Shown here: piece after piece, positions 43,796-54,458 of the stretch | Position numbering within the stretch: position 1 is the stretch's first letter | Layout of the letters: every line of letters starts with the position of its first letter | Origin: Pseudomonas paralactis | GTDB lineage: Bacteria > Pseudomonadota > Gammaproteobacteria > Pseudomonadales > Pseudomonadaceae | Assembly (NCBI RefSeq): GCF_001439735.1 | Contig: NZ_JYLN01000003.1 | Location: forward strand, 1-64,000 | Direction: 5' to 3' | DNA length: 64,000 nt | Position numbers and translations under genes: made by a program | Notes under the pieces: generated by a model | Told to the model about the DNA's origin: nothing | The model's input: only the letters and a program-made list of their open reading frames with translations | The model's database searches: none

Positions 43796-44565
43796 TGAGC
43801 AACGCGTTGATCCGTCTGGAGCAGGTTGGCGTCACGTTCGCCGGGCAAAACGTGCTGGAAAACATTGCACTGAGCGTGGAGCCGGGGCAAATCGTCACCT
43901 TGATCGGCCCCAATGGCGCGGGCAAGACCACTCTGGTGCGCGCCGTACTTGGCCTGCTCAAGCCCGACAGCGGCAGCGTATGGCGCAAGCCCAAGCTGCG
44001 CGTGGGCTATATGCCGCAAAAGCTGCATGTGGACCCGACCCTGCCGCTGTCCGTATTGCGCTTCCTGCGCCTGGTGCCCGGTGTCGATCGCGCCCGGGCG
44101 CAGGCTGCACTCAAGGAAGTCGGCGCCGAGCAGGTCATCGACAGCCCGGTACAAAGCATCTCCGGCGGCGAAATGCAGCGCGTACTGTTGGCCCGCGCGC
44201 TGTTGCGCGAGCCAGAGCTGCTGGTACTCGATGAGCCGGTACAAGGCGTCGACGTCGCCGGTCAGGCCGAGCTGTACAGCCTGATCACCCGCCTGCGCGA
44301 CCGCCACGGCTGCGGCGTGCTGATGGTCTCCCATGATCTGCACCTGGTGATGAGCACCACCGACCAGGTGGTCTGCCTTAACCGTCATGTGTGCTGCTCC
44401 GGCCACCCGGAACAGGTCAGTGGCGACCCGGCGTTTGTGGAGCTGTTCGGCAAAAACGCCCAGAGCCTGGCGATCTACCACCATCATCACGACCACGCCC
44501 ATGACCTGCATGGTGCCGTGGTCGATACTCCCCACGTTCATGGAGATAGCTGCAAGCATGGCTGA
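43795..44565 (+). CDS. znuC: zinc ABC transporter ATP-binding protein
   Basis: A 256-residue ATPase. Walker A is GPNGAGKTT, the signature is [16 protein letters not shown] and Walker B is LLVLDEP. It has a His-rich C-terminal tail ([16 protein letters not shown]...[10 protein letters not shown]) that may bind zinc, as seen in other ZnuC proteins. It starts at the base where zur stops and overlaps znuB by eight bases. Confidence 0.95.
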   Translation: MSNALIRLEQVGVTFAGQNVLENIALSVEPGQIVTLIGPNGAGKTTLVRAVLGLLKPDSGSVWRKPKLRVGYMPQKLHVDPTLPLSVLRFLRLVPGVDRARAQAALKEVGAEQVIDSPVQSISGGEMQRVLLARALLREPELLVLDEPVQGVDVAGQAELYSLITRLRDRHGCGVLMVSHDLHLVMSTTDQVVCLNRHVCCSGHPEQVSGDPAFVELFGKNAQSLAIYHHHHDHAHDLHGAVVDTPHVHGDSCKHG

Positions 44566-45346
44566 TTTTCTGCTCTACGCCCTGCTGGCAGGCTTGGCTT
44601 TGGCACTGGTGGCGGGCCCGCTGGGCTCGTTTGTGGTCTGGCGGCGCATGGCCTATTTTGGCGACACCTTGTCCCATGCCGCGTTGCTGGGTGTGGCCCT
44701 GGGTTTTCTGCTGGACGTAAGCCCGACCATCGCCGTGACCGTCGGCTGCCTGCTGCTGGCGGTACTGCTGGTGACCCTGCAACAACGCCAGCCGCTGGCC
44801 TCCGATACGTTGCTGGGCATCCTCGCGCCAAGCACCTTGTCTTTGGGCCTGGTGGTATTGAGCTTCATGCATGAAGTGCGTATCGACCTGATGGCCTACC
44901 TGTTCGGCGACCTGTTGGCGATCAGCCCCACTGACCTGGCCTGGATCCTCGGCGGCAGTGCTGGCGTACTGGCGTTGTTGGTAGCCCTGTGGCGCCCGAT
45001 GCTGGCGATCACCGTGCATGAAGAGCTGGCCAGGGTGGAAGGCTTGCCCGTCGCAGGCCTGCGCATGGCCCTGATGTTGCTCATCGCCGTGGTGATTGCT
45101 GTCGCGATGAAGATAGTCGGCGTATTGTTGATCACGTCGCTGCTGATCATTCCTGCCGCCGCTGCCCAGCGCCACGCCCGCTCTCCGGAGCAGATGGCGA
45201 TTGGCGCCAGCCTCTTGGGGATGCTTGCAGTGTGTGGTGGCCTGGCGCTGTCCTGGTTCAAGGACACACCGGCCGGGCCGTCGATTGTGGTTACGGCGGC
45301 CGCCCTGTTTCTGCTGAGTTTTGTCCTGCCCCGTCGAGGGGTGTAG
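44558..45346 (+). CDS. znuB: zinc ABC transporter permease
   Basis: A 262-residue ABC-3 family permease with about seven to eight helices. It includes [30 protein letters not shown] near the start and the coupling-helix region [35 protein letters not shown]. It forms ZnuABC with its neighbours. Eight-base overlap with znuC. The lipoprotein gene starts 37 bp downstream. Confidence 0.95.
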   Translation: MADFLLYALLAGLALALVAGPLGSFVVWRRMAYFGDTLSHAALLGVALGFLLDVSPTIAVTVGCLLLAVLLVTLQQRQPLASDTLLGILAPSTLSLGLVVLSFMHEVRIDLMAYLFGDLLAISPTDLAWILGGSAGVLALLVALWRPMLAITVHEELARVEGLPVAGLRMALMLLIAVVIAVAMKIVGVLLITSLLIIPAAAAQRHARSPEQMAIGASLLGMLAVCGGLALSWFKDTPAGPSIVVTAAALFLLSFVLPRRGV

Positions 45347-45383
45347 ACTTGCTCGCTTTTTGCGCAAATAGAGAGTCGCAGGA

Positions 45384-46103
45384 ATGAAGCCGTTCACCTC
45401 CCGTTATCTGCTCCTTGCCGCATTTTCCCTGCTGCTGGGCGCCTGTCAAAGCACGCCGCCCGCTGCCCCCGAGGCCCCGGACGCACGCGCTGTGGCCATC
45501 GCGCAGCTGGAGCAAAACCTGGCCAGCAGCGAGCTGGCAACCGCCGAAGACCAACTGGCGGCGTTGCAGGCCCAGTCGCCCAACGATCCCGCACTTGAGG
45601 CCTACCAGCGTCAACTGGCCGAAGCCTACCTGCAGCGCAGCCAGATCGTGCTGCAAAAAGGTGATGTCAACGCCGCTGCCACTGCCCTGAGCCGTGCCCG
45701 CGCACTGATGCCCAAGGCCCCCGCACTGACCGGTGGCGTCAACAGCGCGATCAGTCATGCGCGCAAGGCCGAACTGGATCAAGCAGAAGCCGCGTTGAAA
45801 GCCGCCGAAGCCAAGCCTGCGGCCAAGGTCATCGACCCCGCAGCGCCGAGCACCACCGTGGCGCTGAACCTCGCCGATGTCGAAGACATGCGTCATCAGT
45901 TGGATGCCATCGCCACCGACGTGGTGAATTATCAATGCGATGTCAGCATCCAGGTGCCGCGCACCCAGGATTACCCGTGGCTGGCCACGCTGCTGACCAA
46001 ACGGGTAAAGCGGATTGATTCGGGGTATGACCTGAAAATTCACCGGCAGATTCTGAAACACATTCCGGCACAGGTTGTGCTGATTCCGCGCAAGGCGGAC
46101 TAA
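45384..46103 (+). CDS. PA5502-like lipoprotein
   Basis: A 239-residue lipoprotein with lipobox LLGAC (Cys21). Residues 35-150 are Ala/Leu/Gln-rich helices resembling tetratricopeptide-like repeats (LEQNLASSELATAEDQLAALQAQ; VLQKGDVNAAATALSRARALMPKAP). The C-terminal 70 residues are distinct (DVVNYQCDVSIQVPRTQDYPWLATLLTKRVKRI). Function unknown. It follows znuB closely and may share the zinc-responsive transcript. Confidence 0.85.
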   Translation: MKPFTSRYLLLAAFSLLLGACQSTPPAAPEAPDARAVAIAQLEQNLASSELATAEDQLAALQAQSPNDPALEAYQRQLAEAYLQRSQIVLQKGDVNAAATALSRARALMPKAPALTGGVNSAISHARKAELDQAEAALKAAEAKPAAKVIDPAAPSTTVALNLADVEDMRHQLDAIATDVVNYQCDVSIQVPRTQDYPWLATLLTKRVKRIDSGYDLKIHRQILKHIPAQVVLIPRKAD

Positions 46104-46107
46104 AAGC

Positions 46108-46127
46108 ATCGGGGGCAAGCCCCCGAT
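46108..46127. repeat. solitary REP hairpin
   Basis: ATCGGGGGCAAGCCCCCGAT, a perfect inverted repeat with a 2-nt centre, is followed by AGCAG. It matches the right half of the REP doublet at 23339-23414. It lies between converging genes and may aid termination on both strands. Confidence 0.7.
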
Positions 46128-46152
46128 AGCAGTTTAGAAAACAGCCGAAGAT

Positions 46153-48294
46153 TTAAGCCGGAATCGCCTTCGATTTTGGTTCCCGCTCCCAAACCCGATG
46201 CTGAGCAATCGCAGCAAAGAACGCCTTGAACGCCTTGGCATCCGCGCCCACGATCAACCCCGCATCCGCCTCCAGCTTCAACAAATCCAGCAACGGCTTC
46301 ACATCACTGGCCACCGCAATCGCCTTGAGGTGCTTGTACGCCTCCAGTACGTAATGCAACGCCACGCCATCGCCGCTCAGCGCTTTCACCGACTCTTTTC
46401 CGCCCGGGATAAACACGGCGTCGAAGGCAATGGACGGCATACCTTCCATCGAAGCGTCTACCGGCAGCGTCTTGCCATCGGCGGTGGTCACAGGCGCCGA
46501 CGTCGGCCCCAGCAACTTGGCATGAGCACCCTCAGCCTCCAGCGCGGCCTTAAGCGCATCAATCGCCGCACCATCAACGCCGTTCGCCGCCAGAATCGCC
46601 ACTTTACGTGTCTTGATATCGCCCGACAGCAAATTCACCTGGCTCAACGCCGGTGATTCTTTAAGCGATGTTTTCACTGGCGCAACCGTACCCTTGGCCG
46701 GCGCTGGCAAGCCCAGGTTCTGCGCCACGCGCTTGGCCAGTTCCAGATCAATGTTGGCCAGGATCTCGTTGACCTGACGCGCCCGAATAAACTCGCGCTC
46801 GACCTTGCCCAGCTCAAAGCTATAGGCCGCGATGATGTGCTCTTTCTCGTGGTGGCTCATGCTGTTGTAAAACAGCGTGGCCTGTGAGAAATGGTCGCCG
46901 AACGATTCGCTGCGCTCGCGCACTTTATTGGCATCGACGCGCTCGTAGTAGGACTCAAAGCCGCCGTCGGCAGGCGCGGCAGGGGTTTCCTTCGGCCAGC
47001 CACCATCAATCGAGTTGGGCTCATACGACGCACGCCCCTTATCAATCACGGTGCGGTGCTGAGCGTCGCGCTGGCCGTTGTGGAAAGGCACCACCGGGCG
47101 GTTGATCGGCAGCTCATGGAAGTTCGGGCCACCCAATCGACTGATCTGCGTGTCCGTGTAGGAAAACAGGCGGCCTTGCAGCAGCGGGTCGTTGGTAAAG
47201 TCGATGCCCGGCACGATATGGCCCGGGCAAAACGCGACCTGCTCGACTTCAGCGAAGAAGTTGTCCGGGTTACGGTTGAGCACCATCTTGCCCAGCGGGG
47301 TGATCGGCACCAACTCTTCAGGGATAATTTTGGTCGGGTCGAGCAGGTCGAAATCGAACTTGTGTTCGTCTTCTTCGGCCACGATCTGCACACCCAGTTC
47401 CCACTCGGGGTAATCGCCGCTCTCAATCGATTCCCACAGGTCACGGCGGTGATAATCGGTGTCTTTGCCGGCCAGCTTTTGCGCCTCGTCCCATACCAGG
47501 GAGCACGTGCCTACTGTTGGGCGCCAGTGAAATTTCACGAAGCTGGACTTACCTTCGGTATTGATCAAGCGGAAGGTATGCACGCCAAAGCCCTGCATGG
47601 TGCGCAGGCTTTTTGGGATGGCCCGGTCAGACATGGCCCAGATCACCATGTGCGCCGACTCCGGCTGCAACGAGACGAAATCCCAGAAAGTGTCGTGTGC
47701 CGAGCCGCCGGTAGGAATCTCGTTGTGCGGCTCAGGTTTTACCGCGTGTACAAAGTCAGGGAACTTGATCGCATCCTGAATGAAAAACACCGGCATGTTG
47801 TTACCCACCAGGTCGAAGTTGCCTTCGTCGGTGAAGAACTTCACGGCAAACCCGCGCACATCACGCACGGTGTCGCCAGAACCGCGCGGGCCCTGCACCG
47901 TGGAAAAACGCGCGAATACTGGGGTTTTATGCTCAGGCGTGCGCAGGAAACCGGCCTTGGTCAGCGCCGAATGGTCGCCATAGCTCTGGAAGTAACCATG
48001 GGCGCCGGTACCCCGGGCATGCACGATGCGCTCAGGGATACGCTCATGGTCAAAGTGCGTGATCTTTTCACGCATGATGAAGTCTTCGAGCAGCGAAGGG
48101 CCGCGGGCGCCGACTTTCAGGCTGTTCTGGTTGTCGGAAATCTTCACGCCCTGGTTGGTGCGCAGGGCCTGGCCGGTTGCATCGGAACGGAATTCTTCCA
48201 ACGCCTGCAGTTTGGCGTTGGTATTGCCTCGGTCCAGGGTATCAGTGCCCGCGAGTTCACTCTTGGGCGGGGTGGCTGGCTTCTTGGTACTCAT
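46153..48294 (-). CDS. katE: large-subunit catalase HPII
   Basis: A 713-residue clade 2 heme catalase. Motifs include the distal His region [40 protein letters not shown], and [24 protein letters not shown] with the proximal Tyr of the heme pocket. The extra C-terminal flavodoxin/class I amidotransferase-like domain (about 565-705) separates HPII from small catalases. It breaks down hydrogen peroxide in the cytoplasm, usually in stationary phase. AAGGAG sits 9 nt before the ATG. In PAO1, as I recall, no katE lies between this lipoprotein and metN. Confidence 0.96.
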   Translation of the reverse strand: MSTKKPATPPKSELAGTDTLDRGNTNAKLQALEEFRSDATGQALRTNQGVKISDNQNSLKVGARGPSLLEDFIMREKITHFDHERIPERIVHARGTGAHGYFQSYGDHSALTKAGFLRTPEHKTPVFARFSTVQGPRGSGDTVRDVRGFAVKFFTDEGNFDLVGNNMPVFFIQDAIKFPDFVHAVKPEPHNEIPTGGSAHDTFWDFVSLQPESAHMVIWAMSDRAIPKSLRTMQGFGVHTFRLINTEGKSSFVKFHWRPTVGTCSLVWDEAQKLAGKDTDYHRRDLWESIESGDYPEWELGVQIVAEEDEHKFDFDLLDPTKIIPEELVPITPLGKMVLNRNPDNFFAEVEQVAFCPGHIVPGIDFTNDPLLQGRLFSYTDTQISRLGGPNFHELPINRPVVPFHNGQRDAQHRTVIDKGRASYEPNSIDGGWPKETPAAPADGGFESYYERVDANKVRERSESFGDHFSQATLFYNSMSHHEKEHIIAAYSFELGKVEREFIRARQVNEILANIDLELAKRVAQNLGLPAPAKGTVAPVKTSLKESPALSQVNLLSGDIKTRKVAILAANGVDGAAIDALKAALEAEGAHAKLLGPTSAPVTTADGKTLPVDASMEGMPSIAFDAVFIPGGKESVKALSGDGVALHYVLEAYKHLKAIAVASDVKPLLDLLKLEADAGLIVGADAKAFKAFFAAIAQHRVWEREPKSKAIPA

Positions 48295-48559
48295 CAGTCA
48301 AAACTCCTTAGTCAAAGTGGCCAGAGCGGTCCCCGGCTCGTTTGAGCGAAACCCCAGGCACGGCACCCGGGACATCGAATTGCTTATGTAGTGACTGATG
48401 GGGTTTTGGGCCGTTCCTTTTTTATGACCTTTGGTCTCGTTATTGCCAAATCGCTGGATGGATACGAAATAAATGCTAAGAAACACTAGATGGACAGGCT
48501 AAAATGCGCGCCCGGCTAACCGCTGATCCCTTTTCAATGCGCCCCACAAGGTTCGCTAC

Positions 48560-49567
48560 GTGATCGAGTTTCAAAACGTCCATAAAACCTACCGCGTCGC
48601 CGGTAAGGATATTCCCGCACTGCACCCCACCAGCCTGCGCGTCGCCAACGGCCAGGTGTTTGGCCTGATTGGCCACTCGGGTGCGGGTAAAAGCACACTG
48701 CTGCGCCTGATCAACCGCCTGGAAGAACCCAGCGGCGGGCAGATCACGGTCGACGGTGAAGAAGTCACCGCCCTGGATGCCAACGGCCTGCGCCGCTTCC
48801 GTCAGCAGGTCGGGATGATCTTCCAGCACTTCAACCTGCTGGCGTCCAAGACCGTGGCCGACAACGTCGCGCTGCCGCTGACGCTTGCCGGTGAACTGTC
48901 GCGCAAGGAAATCGACCAGCGCGTGGCTGAACTGCTCGCCCGCGTCGGTTTGTCGGACCACGCCAGGAAGTACCCGGCGCAGTTGTCCGGCGGCCAGAAG
49001 CAGCGCGTCGGCATCGCCCGCGCTTTGGCGACCAAGCCGAAGATCCTGCTGTGCGACGAAGCCACCAGCGCGCTAGACCCACAGACCACCGCGTCGGTCC
49101 TGCAACTGTTGGCCGAGATCAACCGCGAGCTGAACCTGACCATCGTGCTGATCACCCATGAAATGGATGTGATCCGCCGCGTGTGTGACCAGGTCGCGGT
49201 GATGGATGCCGGCGTGATCGTTGAGCAAGGTTCGGTCGCCGACGTGTTCCTGCACCCCAAGCATCCGACCACCAAGCGTTTCGTGCAGGAAGCCGAGCAG
49301 GTTGACGAAGGCGAGCAGCGCGACGACTTCGCCCATGTGCCGGGCCGCATCGTGCGCCTGACGTTCCAGGGCGATGCGACCTACGCGCCATTGCTGGGGA
49401 CAGTCGCTCGCGAAACGGGCGTGGACTACAGCATCCTGGCCGGTCGTATCGACCGCATCAAAGACATCCCTTACGGGCAACTGACCCTCGCCGTCACCGG
49501 CGGTGACATGGAAGCCGCGTTTGCACGCTTCACCGCCGCCGACGTTCACATGGAGGTCCTGCGCTGA
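48560..49567 (+). CDS. metN: D/L-methionine ABC transporter ATP-binding protein
   Basis: A 335-residue ATPase. Walker A is GHSGAGKST, the signature is [15 protein letters not shown] and Walker B is [13 protein letters not shown]. The C-terminal NIL domain (about 260-335) senses methionine and inhibits transport when it is plentiful. GTG start at 48560, with AAGG 7 nt upstream. About 265 bp lie between it and divergent katE, without a riboswitch that I can recognise. Overlaps metI by one base. Confidence 0.95.
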   Translation: MIEFQNVHKTYRVAGKDIPALHPTSLRVANGQVFGLIGHSGAGKSTLLRLINRLEEPSGGQITVDGEEVTALDANGLRRFRQQVGMIFQHFNLLASKTVADNVALPLTLAGELSRKEIDQRVAELLARVGLSDHARKYPAQLSGGQKQRVGIARALATKPKILLCDEATSALDPQTTASVLQLLAEINRELNLTIVLITHEMDVIRRVCDQVAVMDAGVIVEQGSVADVFLHPKHPTTKRFVQEAEQVDEGEQRDDFAHVPGRIVRLTFQGDATYAPLLGTVARETGVDYSILAGRIDRIKDIPYGQLTLAVTGGDMEAAFARFTAADVHMEVLR

Positions 49568-50241
49568 TGGACGTTTTCCTGAGTTTCTTCGCCAACATCG
49601 ACTGGTCCGAAATCTGGCTCGCCACCGGCGACACCATGACCATGCTGTTCGGCTCGCTGTTTTTCACCGTGCTGCTGGGCCTGCCTCTGGGTGTACTGCT
49701 GTTTCTGACCAGCCCGCGCCAATTGTTCGAACAAAAAGGCCTGTACGCGCTGTTATCGCTGATCGTAAATATCCTGCGCTCGCTGCCGTTCATCATCCTG
49801 TTGATCGTGATGATTCCGTTCACCGTCCTGATCACGGGCACGTCGCTGGGCGTTGCCGGTGCGATCCCGCCGCTGGTCGTAGGCGCTACGCCATTCTTTG
49901 CGCGGCTGGTGGAAACGGCCCTGCGTGAAGTCGACCGCGGCATCATCGAAGCCACCCAATCCATGGGCGCCAGCACGCGCCAGATCATCACCAACGCCCT
50001 GTTGCCCGAGGCGCGCCCCGGCATTTTCGCGGCGATTACCGTGACGGCGATTACACTGGTTTCCTACACGGCCATGGCCGGTGTAGTCGGAGCTGGCGGC
50101 CTGGGTGACCTGGCGATCCGTTTTGGTTATCAGCGCTTCCAGACTGATGTGATGGTAGTCACCGTGGTAATGCTGTTGATCCTGGTGCAAATTCTGCAAA
50201 CCGTCGGCGACAGGCTGGTGGTGCATTTTTCTCGAAAATAA
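49567..50241 (+). CDS. metI: methionine ABC transporter permease
   Basis: A 224-residue permease with five helices. The EAA loop reads ETALREVDRGIIEATQSMGASTRQIITNALLPEARPG. It forms the MetNI core complex. It starts one base inside the metN stop and is followed by metQ after 51 bp. Confidence 0.95.
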   Translation: MDVFLSFFANIDWSEIWLATGDTMTMLFGSLFFTVLLGLPLGVLLFLTSPRQLFEQKGLYALLSLIVNILRSLPFIILLIVMIPFTVLITGTSLGVAGAIPPLVVGATPFFARLVETALREVDRGIIEATQSMGASTRQIITNALLPEARPGIFAAITVTAITLVSYTAMAGVVGAGGLGDLAIRFGYQRFQTDVMVVTVVMLLILVQILQTVGDRLVVHFSRK

Positions 50242-50292
50242 CGACCATTGCCGGCTCAAAGCCGGCAGATGCCCGAACAAGGAGCTTGCTGG

Positions 50293-51063
50293 ATGAAAAA
50301 ACTACTGGTTGCTTTCGCCGCCGTTGCCGCGTTTTCCGCCCACGCCGAGACGATTACGGTCGCTGCTTCGCCGGTGCCCCACGCCGAAATCCTGGAATTC
50401 GTGAAGCCTGCCCTTGCCAAAGAAGGCGTGGATTTGCAGGTCAAGGTGTTCACCGACTACGTGCAGCCAAACGTACAAGTGGCTGAAAAGCGCCTGGATG
50501 CCAACTTCTTCCAGCACCAGCCGTACCTGGATGAGTTCAACAAGGCTAAGGGCACTCACCTGGTGAGCGTTGGCGGCGTGCACCTGGAACCCCTGGGTGC
50601 CTACTCCAGCAAGTACAAGAAACTGGCCGACCTGCCTGACGGCGCCAACGTGGTGATCCCTAACGACGCCACCAACGGCGGTCGTGCGCTGTTGCTGCTG
50701 GCCAAGAACGGTCTGATCACCCTGAAGGACCCGACCGACATCCTGTCGACCGTCAAGGACATCACCGGCAACGATAAAAAACTCAAGTTCCGCGAACTGG
50801 AAGCCGCCACCCTGCCGCGCGTGCTGACCCAGGTCGACCTGGCACTGATCAACACCAACTACGCCCTGGAAGCCAAGCTGGACCCATCCAAGGATGCCCT
50901 GGTGATCGAAGGCAGCGACTCGCCTTACGTGAACATCCTGGTAACCCGCGAAGACAACAAGGATGCGGACGCAGTGAAGAAGCTGGTTGCAGCCCTGCAC
51001 ACGCCTGAAGTGAAAAAATTCATCGAAGAAAAATACAAAGGCGCGATCAAGCCGGCCTTCTGA
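50293..51063 (+). CDS. metQ: methionine ABC transporter substrate-binding protein
   Basis: A 256-residue NlpA-family binding protein. The ATG at 50293 has AAGGAG upstream. The signal peptide (residues 1-18, FSAHAE) lacks a lipobox Cys, so unlike E. coli MetQ this protein should be freely periplasmic. Family motifs include ANFFQHQPYLDEFNK and GANVVIPNDATNGGRALLLL. Followed by a REPIN. Confidence 0.94.
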   Translation: MKKLLVAFAAVAAFSAHAETITVAASPVPHAEILEFVKPALAKEGVDLQVKVFTDYVQPNVQVAEKRLDANFFQHQPYLDEFNKAKGTHLVSVGGVHLEPLGAYSSKYKKLADLPDGANVVIPNDATNGGRALLLLAKNGLITLKDPTDILSTVKDITGNDKKLKFRELEAATLPRVLTQVDLALINTNYALEAKLDPSKDALVIEGSDSPYVNILVTREDNKDADAVKKLVAALHTPEVKKFIEEKYKGAIKPAF

Positions 51064-51126
51064 TCCAACCGATCTGCAAAAAACTGAAGATCAAAATGTG
51101 GGAGAGGGCAATGCGGCATTGCCCTC

Positions 51127-51228
51127 TTGTAGGAGCGAGCTTGCTCGCGAAAAACGTCAACGATAACGCGCGCCTCCTGAATGAACACGGCGCCTATGGG
51201 TTTCTCGCGAGCAAGCTCGCTCCTACAA
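51127..51228. repeat. REPIN, GTAGGAGCGAGC class
   Basis: Inverted TTGTAGGAGCGAGCTTGCTC ends about 100 bp apart, between converging metQ and sco. Confidence 0.88.
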
Positions 51229-51276
51229 AAGCCTGCCACCAGGCGTTGCCCTTCCCACCTTTGCTTTGTGTCGCCT

Positions 51277-51912
51277 TTACTTGCGCTGTAGCAACCCCGG
51301 CAACTGCGCCATCAGCTTCTGGTTGTTCAACGGCGCACGAATAAACCCACGCTGAGTACCATCCGGGCCGATCAGTGCCAGGTTACCGCTGTGGTCGACG
51401 GTGTAGTTCGGCTTGCTGGTATCCGCCGGAATGAAGGGAATGCTCACCGCATTCGAAACCTTCTGCACCTCCTCAACATTCGCGCCGGTCAGACCCTGAA
51501 ATTGCGGGTCGAAGTAACCCAGGTACTGCTTGAGCTGGGCCGGAGTATCGCGGTTCGGATCAACGCTGACCAAAATCACCTGCAACTTATCCACAGCCTC
51601 TTTGGGCAGCTCACTCTTGATCTGGCGCAGTTGGGCGAGGGTGGTCGGGCAGATGTCCGGGCAGAAGGTGTAGCCGAAGAACAGCAGGCTCCACTTGCCT
51701 TTCAATTCATTGACCAGCACCGGCTGGCCGTCCTGGTTGGTCATGCTCACTGCGGGCAACTGACGGCTTTGCGGCAGCAGGATGATGCCAGCGTCGATCA
51801 GCGCGGTCGGGTCGCCCTGGCCTTTGCCCGAGAGCACTTTGTTGACGGTCAGGCCCATGATCAACGCCACCAGGGCCACGAGGATGAAGACGGTTTTTTG
51901 AGTTCGAGTCAT
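51277..51912 (-). CDS. SCO1/SenC copper chaperone for cytochrome oxidase
   Basis: A 211-residue thioredoxin-fold protein anchored by one N-terminal helix (about 8-28). Copper ligands are CPDIC in [12 protein letters not shown] and a distal His in TVDHSGN. It loads the CuA centre of CoxB. The ATG at 51912 overlaps the cyoE stop by four bases, so it is coupled to cyoE; the much longer in-frame ORF reads through cyoE in another frame and is not real. Confidence 0.93.
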   Translation of the reverse strand: MTRTQKTVFILVALVALIMGLTVNKVLSGKGQGDPTALIDAGIILLPQSRQLPAVSMTNQDGQPVLVNELKGKWSLLFFGYTFCPDICPTTLAQLRQIKSELPKEAVDKLQVILVSVDPNRDTPAQLKQYLGYFDPQFQGLTGANVEEVQKVSNAVSIPFIPADTSKPNYTVDHSGNLALIGPDGTQRGFIRAPLNNQKLMAQLPGLLQRK

Positions 51913-52808
51913 AGGTTCAACAGTAAGTAGTGGTCTACGAGCAGGGCGATGAACAGCAGCAGCAGGTACCAGATAGAGTACTTGAACGTGTTGATCGCCG
52001 CGTGCGGCTTGCTGCCACGGTACAGCACCCAGGCCCATTGCAGAAAGCGCGCGCCCAATACCACCGCACAACCCAGGTAGAGCAGCCCGCTCATATGGAT
52101 GACATAGGGCATCAGGCTCACCGCCAGCAAGGCGAAGGTATACAGCAGGATATGCACCTTGGTGTAGTGCTCGCCATGGGTGACCGGCAGCATGGGGATG
52201 TCGGCCTTGGCATATTCCTCTTTGCGGTGAATGGCCAGAGCCCAGAAGTGCGGCGGGGTCCAGGCGAAGATAATCAGCACCAGCAGCAGGGGTTCGGCAC
52301 TCACATGCCCAGTGACGGCCACCCAACCCAGCAGCGGCGGCGCTGCCCCGGCGAGGCCACCGATGACGATATTTTGTGGTGTCGCCCGCTTCAGAAAGCC
52401 GGTGTAGATCACCGCGTAGCCGAGCAGCGACGCCAATGTCAGCCAAGCCGCCAGAGGGTTGGTGAACGCTAACAGCAGCGCCAGGCCGGCCACTGCCAGA
52501 AACAGCGCAAAGACCAATGCCGCAGCGGGCGATACGCGCCCCTCGGCCAGCGGCCGCTTATGGGTGCGTGCCATCAGTGCATCAATCCGCCGATCAACCA
52601 CATGGTTCACCGCTGCTGCGCCGCCCGCACACAGGGCAATGCCCAGGTTACCGAACACCAGCACCGTCCACGGCACGCCGGCACGAGTGGCCAGGAACAT
52701 GCCCACCAGCGAGGTGATCAGCATCAGCACCACTACTTTGGGCTTGGTCAGCTCCAGGTAGTCACGCCAGATTGCCCGATCGTGGCCTGCGCCGATCAGG
52801 GTCGCCAT
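51909..52808 (-). CDS. cyoE: protoheme IX farnesyltransferase (heme O synthase)
   Basis: A 299-residue UbiA-family membrane prenyltransferase with about eight to nine helices. The conserved [20 protein letters not shown] (N-x3-D-x3-D) and the second motif [24 protein letters not shown] are visible. It makes heme O, which CtaA converts to heme A for the aa3 oxidase. Also named ctaB. It starts inside the last codons of ctaA (13-base overlap). Confidence 0.95.
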   Translation of the reverse strand: MATLIGAGHDRAIWRDYLELTKPKVVVLMLITSLVGMFLATRAGVPWTVLVFGNLGIALCAGGAAAVNHVVDRRIDALMARTHKRPLAEGRVSPAAALVFALFLAVAGLALLLAFTNPLAAWLTLASLLGYAVIYTGFLKRATPQNIVIGGLAGAAPPLLGWVAVTGHVSAEPLLLVLIIFAWTPPHFWALAIHRKEEYAKADIPMLPVTHGEHYTKVHILLYTFALLAVSLMPYVIHMSGLLYLGCAVVLGARFLQWAWVLYRGSKPHAAINTFKYSIWYLLLLFIALLVDHYLLLNL

Positions 52809-53875
52809 GGCATCTCTCCTTTAAGGGTGATCAGGCCTGAAACCTGTTTGCGCGGGCTGAACCGCCAGCCGAGCGGCAGCGGGGCGCGAATCCGGACCAG
52901 GCTGGTGCGAGCGTGGTAATTGACCAGCACCAGGCTCAGCAACAAGGCCGCTCCGCCCGCGTTGTGACCCACCGCCACCGGCAGCGGCAGGCCGAACGCC
53001 ACGTTGCTCACTCCCAGGCAGACTTGCGCCGCCAGTGCGATCAACAGCAAGCCCGCCAGCCGCGTCATGCCCACTGCACGCAGTTGCCAGGCCAGCCCCA
53101 ACAGCACCAGGGTCACCAGCACTGCGCCGATACGATGGGTCAGGTGGATGGCCGTACGCGCCTCGCTGTCGAGTTGGCCGCCCAGGTAATTGGGGCCAAT
53201 GTGCTGGGTCAGGTGAAAGCCATTGGCAAAGTCCGCCGCCGGCCACCATTGGCCGTGGCAGGTCGGCAGGTCGACGCAGGCCACGGCCGCGTAGTTGGAA
53301 CTGACCCAACCCCCCAGCGCGATCTGCCCGATCACCAGCACCAGCCCCGCCGTTGCCCAATATTGCAGGCGCCTGGGCACAATCAAGGCTGGCAGCACAC
53401 CGGACAGGCGCAGGGTGAGCAGAAACAACAGGCTCAAGGTCGCAAAGCCACCCAGCAGATGCCCCGTCACTACCTGCGGCCACAGCTTTAACGTCACCGT
53501 CCACATGCCGAACGCCGCTTGAGCAAGCACCACCACTAACACAAAGAGTGGCAATTTCACCGGCTGGCCCGGGTCACGTCGATGGCTCCACGCACGCGCC
53601 GCCAGCAGCGCAATCAGCAAACCCAGGGTGCCGGCGAAGTAGCGATGGGTCATTTCTGCCCAGCCCTTGTCGGCCTCCACCGGCGCATCCGGAAAATGCA
53701 GTTCGGCATGGGCCAACTGGGCTTCGCTTTGCGGCACGCTGATAAAGCCGTAGCAGCCGGGCCAGTCCGGGCAGCCGAGCCCGGCGTGGGTCAGGCGGGT
53801 ATAGGCACCGAGCAGCACGACAATCAGCGCCAACAAGGTGGCAAACAGCGCGAGGCGAAATCCAGGCTTGGCCAT
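52796..53875 (-). CDS. ctaA: heme A synthase
   Basis: A 359-residue COX15/CtaA protein with eight helices in two similar halves. Heme-ligand histidines lie in [33 protein letters not shown] and IHLTHRIGA; a Cys pair occurs in [13 protein letters not shown]. It oxidises the heme O methyl group to a formyl. The first helix carries [16 protein letters not shown]. It is 10 bp from the preceding small gene. Confidence 0.94.
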   Translation of the reverse strand: MAKPGFRLALFATLLALIVVLLGAYTRLTHAGLGCPDWPGCYGFISVPQSEAQLAHAELHFPDAPVEADKGWAEMTHRYFAGTLGLLIALLAARAWSHRRDPGQPVKLPLFVLVVVLAQAAFGMWTVTLKLWPQVVTGHLLGGFATLSLLFLLTLRLSGVLPALIVPRRLQYWATAGLVLVIGQIALGGWVSSNYAAVACVDLPTCHGQWWPAADFANGFHLTQHIGPNYLGGQLDSEARTAIHLTHRIGAVLVTLVLLGLAWQLRAVGMTRLAGLLLIALAAQVCLGVSNVAFGLPLPVAVGHNAGGAALLLSLVLVNYHARTSLVRIRAPLPLGWRFSPRKQVSGLITLKGEMPWRP

Positions 53876-53885
53876 AACGGTGCCC

Positions 53886-54458
53886 TTATCCGATGTTCGA
53901 CAGTTTCAGCAGCAGGCGCAGGTCGTTGAGCAAGTCCTTGCCCTTGACCCTGGCGTCGTAGCGCAGCACCAGGTTGCCGTGGGGGTCGACGATCCACAGC
54001 TGCGACTCGCCGGGCGCGGCGGCGTTCCTGGCAAAGGTCGACACATCCAGCGGATAGCGCTGCAGTTGCGGGTATTCAGCTTTTAGCTTGGCCTCGTAGT
54101 CGGTGCTCAGCGGTTGTGCAGCCGCCAGGGCATGGCTGGCGCGGGACGCATCACGGCCAAGGCTGATTTGCAGTTGGCGCGCCAGGTACACCAGTTGCTG
54201 GCAATCGGCGGCGCAGGCGGTGGGTGCGGTAACCAGCAGTTGCCAACGATCCTCATCAGCCTGCACGCCGATATCGGCACGGGTCTGACCATTACCGATC
54301 AGTTCACCGTGATAGCTGCGGCTGTCCGGCACCCAGAACTGCAATTTGTACATGAAGGTGGCCAGCACCATCGGGCCGATCACCATCATCAGGATCAAGA
54401 TCAGCTGCCAGCGCCCTTTGCGCCGGTCCGGTGCTTCAGACGTGCTGGGTGGATTCAT
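53886..54458 (-). CDS. single-pass membrane protein of the oxidase-assembly cluster
   Basis: A 190-residue protein with one N-terminal helix (about 18-37) and a periplasmic thioredoxin-like domain: CAADCQQLVYLARQLQISLG resembles a Sco-like CxxxC, followed by LWIVDPHGNLVLRYDARVKGKDLLNDL. It corresponds in position to PA0111. It may act in copper or redox handling during oxidase assembly; I infer this from the context and the CxxxC. GGGAG lies 5 nt before the ATG at 54458. It overlaps the SURF1 gene by 23 bases. Confidence 0.82.
   Translation of the reverse strand: MNPPSTSEAPDRRKGRWQLILILMMVIGPMVLATFMYKLQFWVPDSRSYHGELIGNGQTRADIGVQADEDRWQLLVTAPTACAADCQQLVYLARQLQISLGRDASRASHALAAAQPLSTDYEAKLKAEYPQLQRYPLDVSTFARNAAAPGESQLWIVDPHGNLVLRYDARVKGKDLLNDLRLLLKLSNIG

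Noticed and set aside
46891..48345. 484-codon plus-strand ORF opposite katE
   Set aside because: It is a shadow of the catalase gene, with no ribosome site and no family resemblance.
51913..52446. N-terminal extension of the Sco gene to 389 codons
   Set aside because: The added part is cyoE read in another frame. The ATG at 51912 begins the true N-terminal anchor helix and overlaps cyoE by four bases.
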